A DNA stretch of 64,000 bases from Halalkalicoccus jeotgali B3 (GTDB lineage: Archaea > Halobacteriota > Halobacteria > Halobacteriales > Halalkalicoccaceae). Under the pieces are notes generated by a model. It did not search any database. It had not been told where the DNA came from and was given only the letters and a program-made list of their open reading frames with translations. Each line of letters starts with the position of its first letter. Position 1 is the first letter of the stretch. The stretch covers positions 1,308,119 to 1,372,118 of the forward strand of contig NC_014297.1 of assembly GCF_000196895.1 (NCBI RefSeq), written 5' to 3'. Shown here piece by piece: positions 63,201 to 64,000 of the stretch. The translations under genes and the position numbers were made by a program.

Positions 63201-63610
63201 ACGTCCAGAACGACGTAGGCCTCCCAACCGTTCTCGACCTCCTCGATGCGCATCTCGGAGTAGGTGACGGCTTTCACCTCGCGGGCCTCGACCGCTTCGA
63301 GGGGCACCCCGCGCGAACTCGCGTCGAGTCGCCACTCCTCGCCGGGGTCGATTGTGATCCTGTTGTCGACCGGGAGGACGAGTCGAACGTCGCGTTCGTA
63401 GATGAGCTGATCGAGATAGTCGAACAGCAGCGCCTCGCGACTTTCCGCGATCAGCGAAAACGAGAAGCGCTCGCCGTCGGCGGGAATCGAATCGCACTGG
63501 GCGGCTGCGAGTCCATCCCCGAGCGCGCCGAAGACCGAATCGAGGGTCGGGCCCGAAGCCCCGATCCCCACGTCGGCCGTGTGCTCGCGGAGGTCGAACG
63601 TCGCGTCCAT
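63197..63610 (-). CDS. Archease (RtcB activator)
   Basis: 137 aa. The metal-binding N-terminus FDLREHTADVGIGASGPTLD (Asp/His pattern) and the C-terminal VKAVTYSEMRIEEVENGWEA are diagnostic. Archease speeds RtcB guanylylation and turnover. Its presence near rtcB agrees with a shared tRNA-splicing role. Confidence 0.95.
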   Translation of the reverse strand: MDATFDLREHTADVGIGASGPTLDSVFGALGDGLAAAQCDSIPADGERFSFSLIAESREALLFDYLDQLIYERDVRLVLPVDNRITIDPGEEWRLDASSRGVPLEAVEAREVKAVTYSEMRIEEVENGWEAYVVLDV

Positions 63611-63691
63611 ACCGTGTGTGGGGTAGTGCAGCGCCTAAAGGCGTCGTTAGGGGCGGTGAACTTATAGTGAGGTCGGTACTATACAAGGAGA

Positions 63692-64000
63692 GTGAGCGTC
63701 AACGTCGATCTGCAGGTCGTCGGACCGGGCGACGACACACACGTCGAGACCGCATGGCGGCTGAAGGAGGACATCCGGCTCCGGGAGGGCGTTCTCAAAC
63801 AGCGCCGCGGCTTTTTCACCGACGCCTATCGTCGGTCGACGGTCCATCTCCTCTTTCTGGACGATCGCCTCGTCGGTTTCGCGGCGACCCGTCGGGACGG
63901 CTACCTGCTCTTTCTGGCCGTCGACCCCGAGTACCGCGGACAGGGCTTTGGCGAGCGGCTGGTCGATCTCGTCGCCGAGGACCACCGCGCCGTGACCTGT
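63692..64000 (+). CDS. GNAT N-acetyltransferase, N-terminal part
   Basis: GTG 63692 is preceded by AAGGAG (63685-63690), a good ribosome-binding site. The frame is open to the window end (103 codons). Acetyl-CoA motif LAVDPEYRGQGFGERLVDLV (residues about 74-93) follows the strand GFAATRRDGYLLFL. It looks like a RimI-type protein acetyltransferase. The C-terminus is outside the window. Confidence 0.88.
   Translation, partial: MSVNVDLQVVGPGDDTHVETAWRLKEDIRLREGVLKQRRGFFTDAYRRSTVHLLFLDDRLVGFAATRRDGYLLFLAVDPEYRGQGFGERLVDLVAEDHRAVTC

Overview
The window reads as chromosomal DNA of a halophilic archaeon (Halobacteria). The reasons are very high GC, acidic proteins (many D/E), Tat-lipobox signal peptides, TATA boxes about 25-30 nt before the ATG, and archaeal markers: ribosomal protein S17e, CofD of coenzyme F420 synthesis, RtcB with archease, TrmB regulators, dodecin, and a geranylgeranyl-reductase-family flavoprotein. 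The genus cannot be decided from the sequence.

Host left flank (1-35.9 kb). In order: an amidase cut by the window edge; an AtoE-type permease; a tight 4-bp-overlap cluster cofD / Dus-like / CitG-like / DUF447 followed by rps17e; asd; a MarR regulator with an MFS transporter that carries a frameshift; a 2-hydroxyacid dehydrogenase; an amidohydrolase; a geranylgeranyl-reductase-like flavoprotein; a Dyp-peroxidase-like Tat lipoprotein; hisD; a SHOCT protein; HesB/IscA; dodecin; a broken HTH_10 gene; a PAP2 enzyme; a peptide-type solute-binding protein; a polysaccharide deacetylase; UspA; MscS; a PAC2 protein; two TrmB paralogues; an aldo/keto reductase; a PH-domain membrane protein. A CUT1 sugar ABC operon follows (binding protein with a frameshift, two permeases, MalK-type ATPase), then a Gfo/Idh/MocA dehydrogenase.

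Integrated element (about 35.93-53.20 kb). A visibly AT-richer 17.3-kb block sits between the Gfo/Idh gene and a sugar isomerase, splitting a sugar-catabolism locus. It carries a tyrosine integrase with a ribbon-helix-helix (RHH) partner, a TOPRIM primase-helicase, a phage tail tape-measure protein and a tail-hub-like protein. It also has about ten small zinc-finger proteins and three RHH-like micro-proteins of 37-48 aa, each at or near the start of an operon. I see no capsid, portal, protease or terminase gene. Two long inverted-repeat pairs lie inside it (60 bp at 38761/50820 and 40 bp at 44874/51701), together with a 0.4-kb non-coding region full of dyads. It is best described as a virus-derived or plasmid-virus hybrid integrated element with tail genes only.

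Host right flank (53.2-64 kb). The rest of the sugar locus comes first: a TIM-barrel isomerase, a zinc alcohol dehydrogenase and a second Gfo/Idh enzyme. Then come an alpha/beta hydrolase, an eIF2B-like ribose-1,5-bisphosphate isomerase family protein, small acidic or zinc proteins, RtcB RNA ligase, a Tat lipoprotein, a cation/proton antiporter, archease, and a GNAT acetyltransferase cut by the window end.

Two host genes (MFS transporter, sugar-binding protein) are each broken by what looks like one missing G. These are either sequencing errors or recent inactivations. No tRNA, rRNA, CRISPR array or insertion-sequence transposase was recognised.
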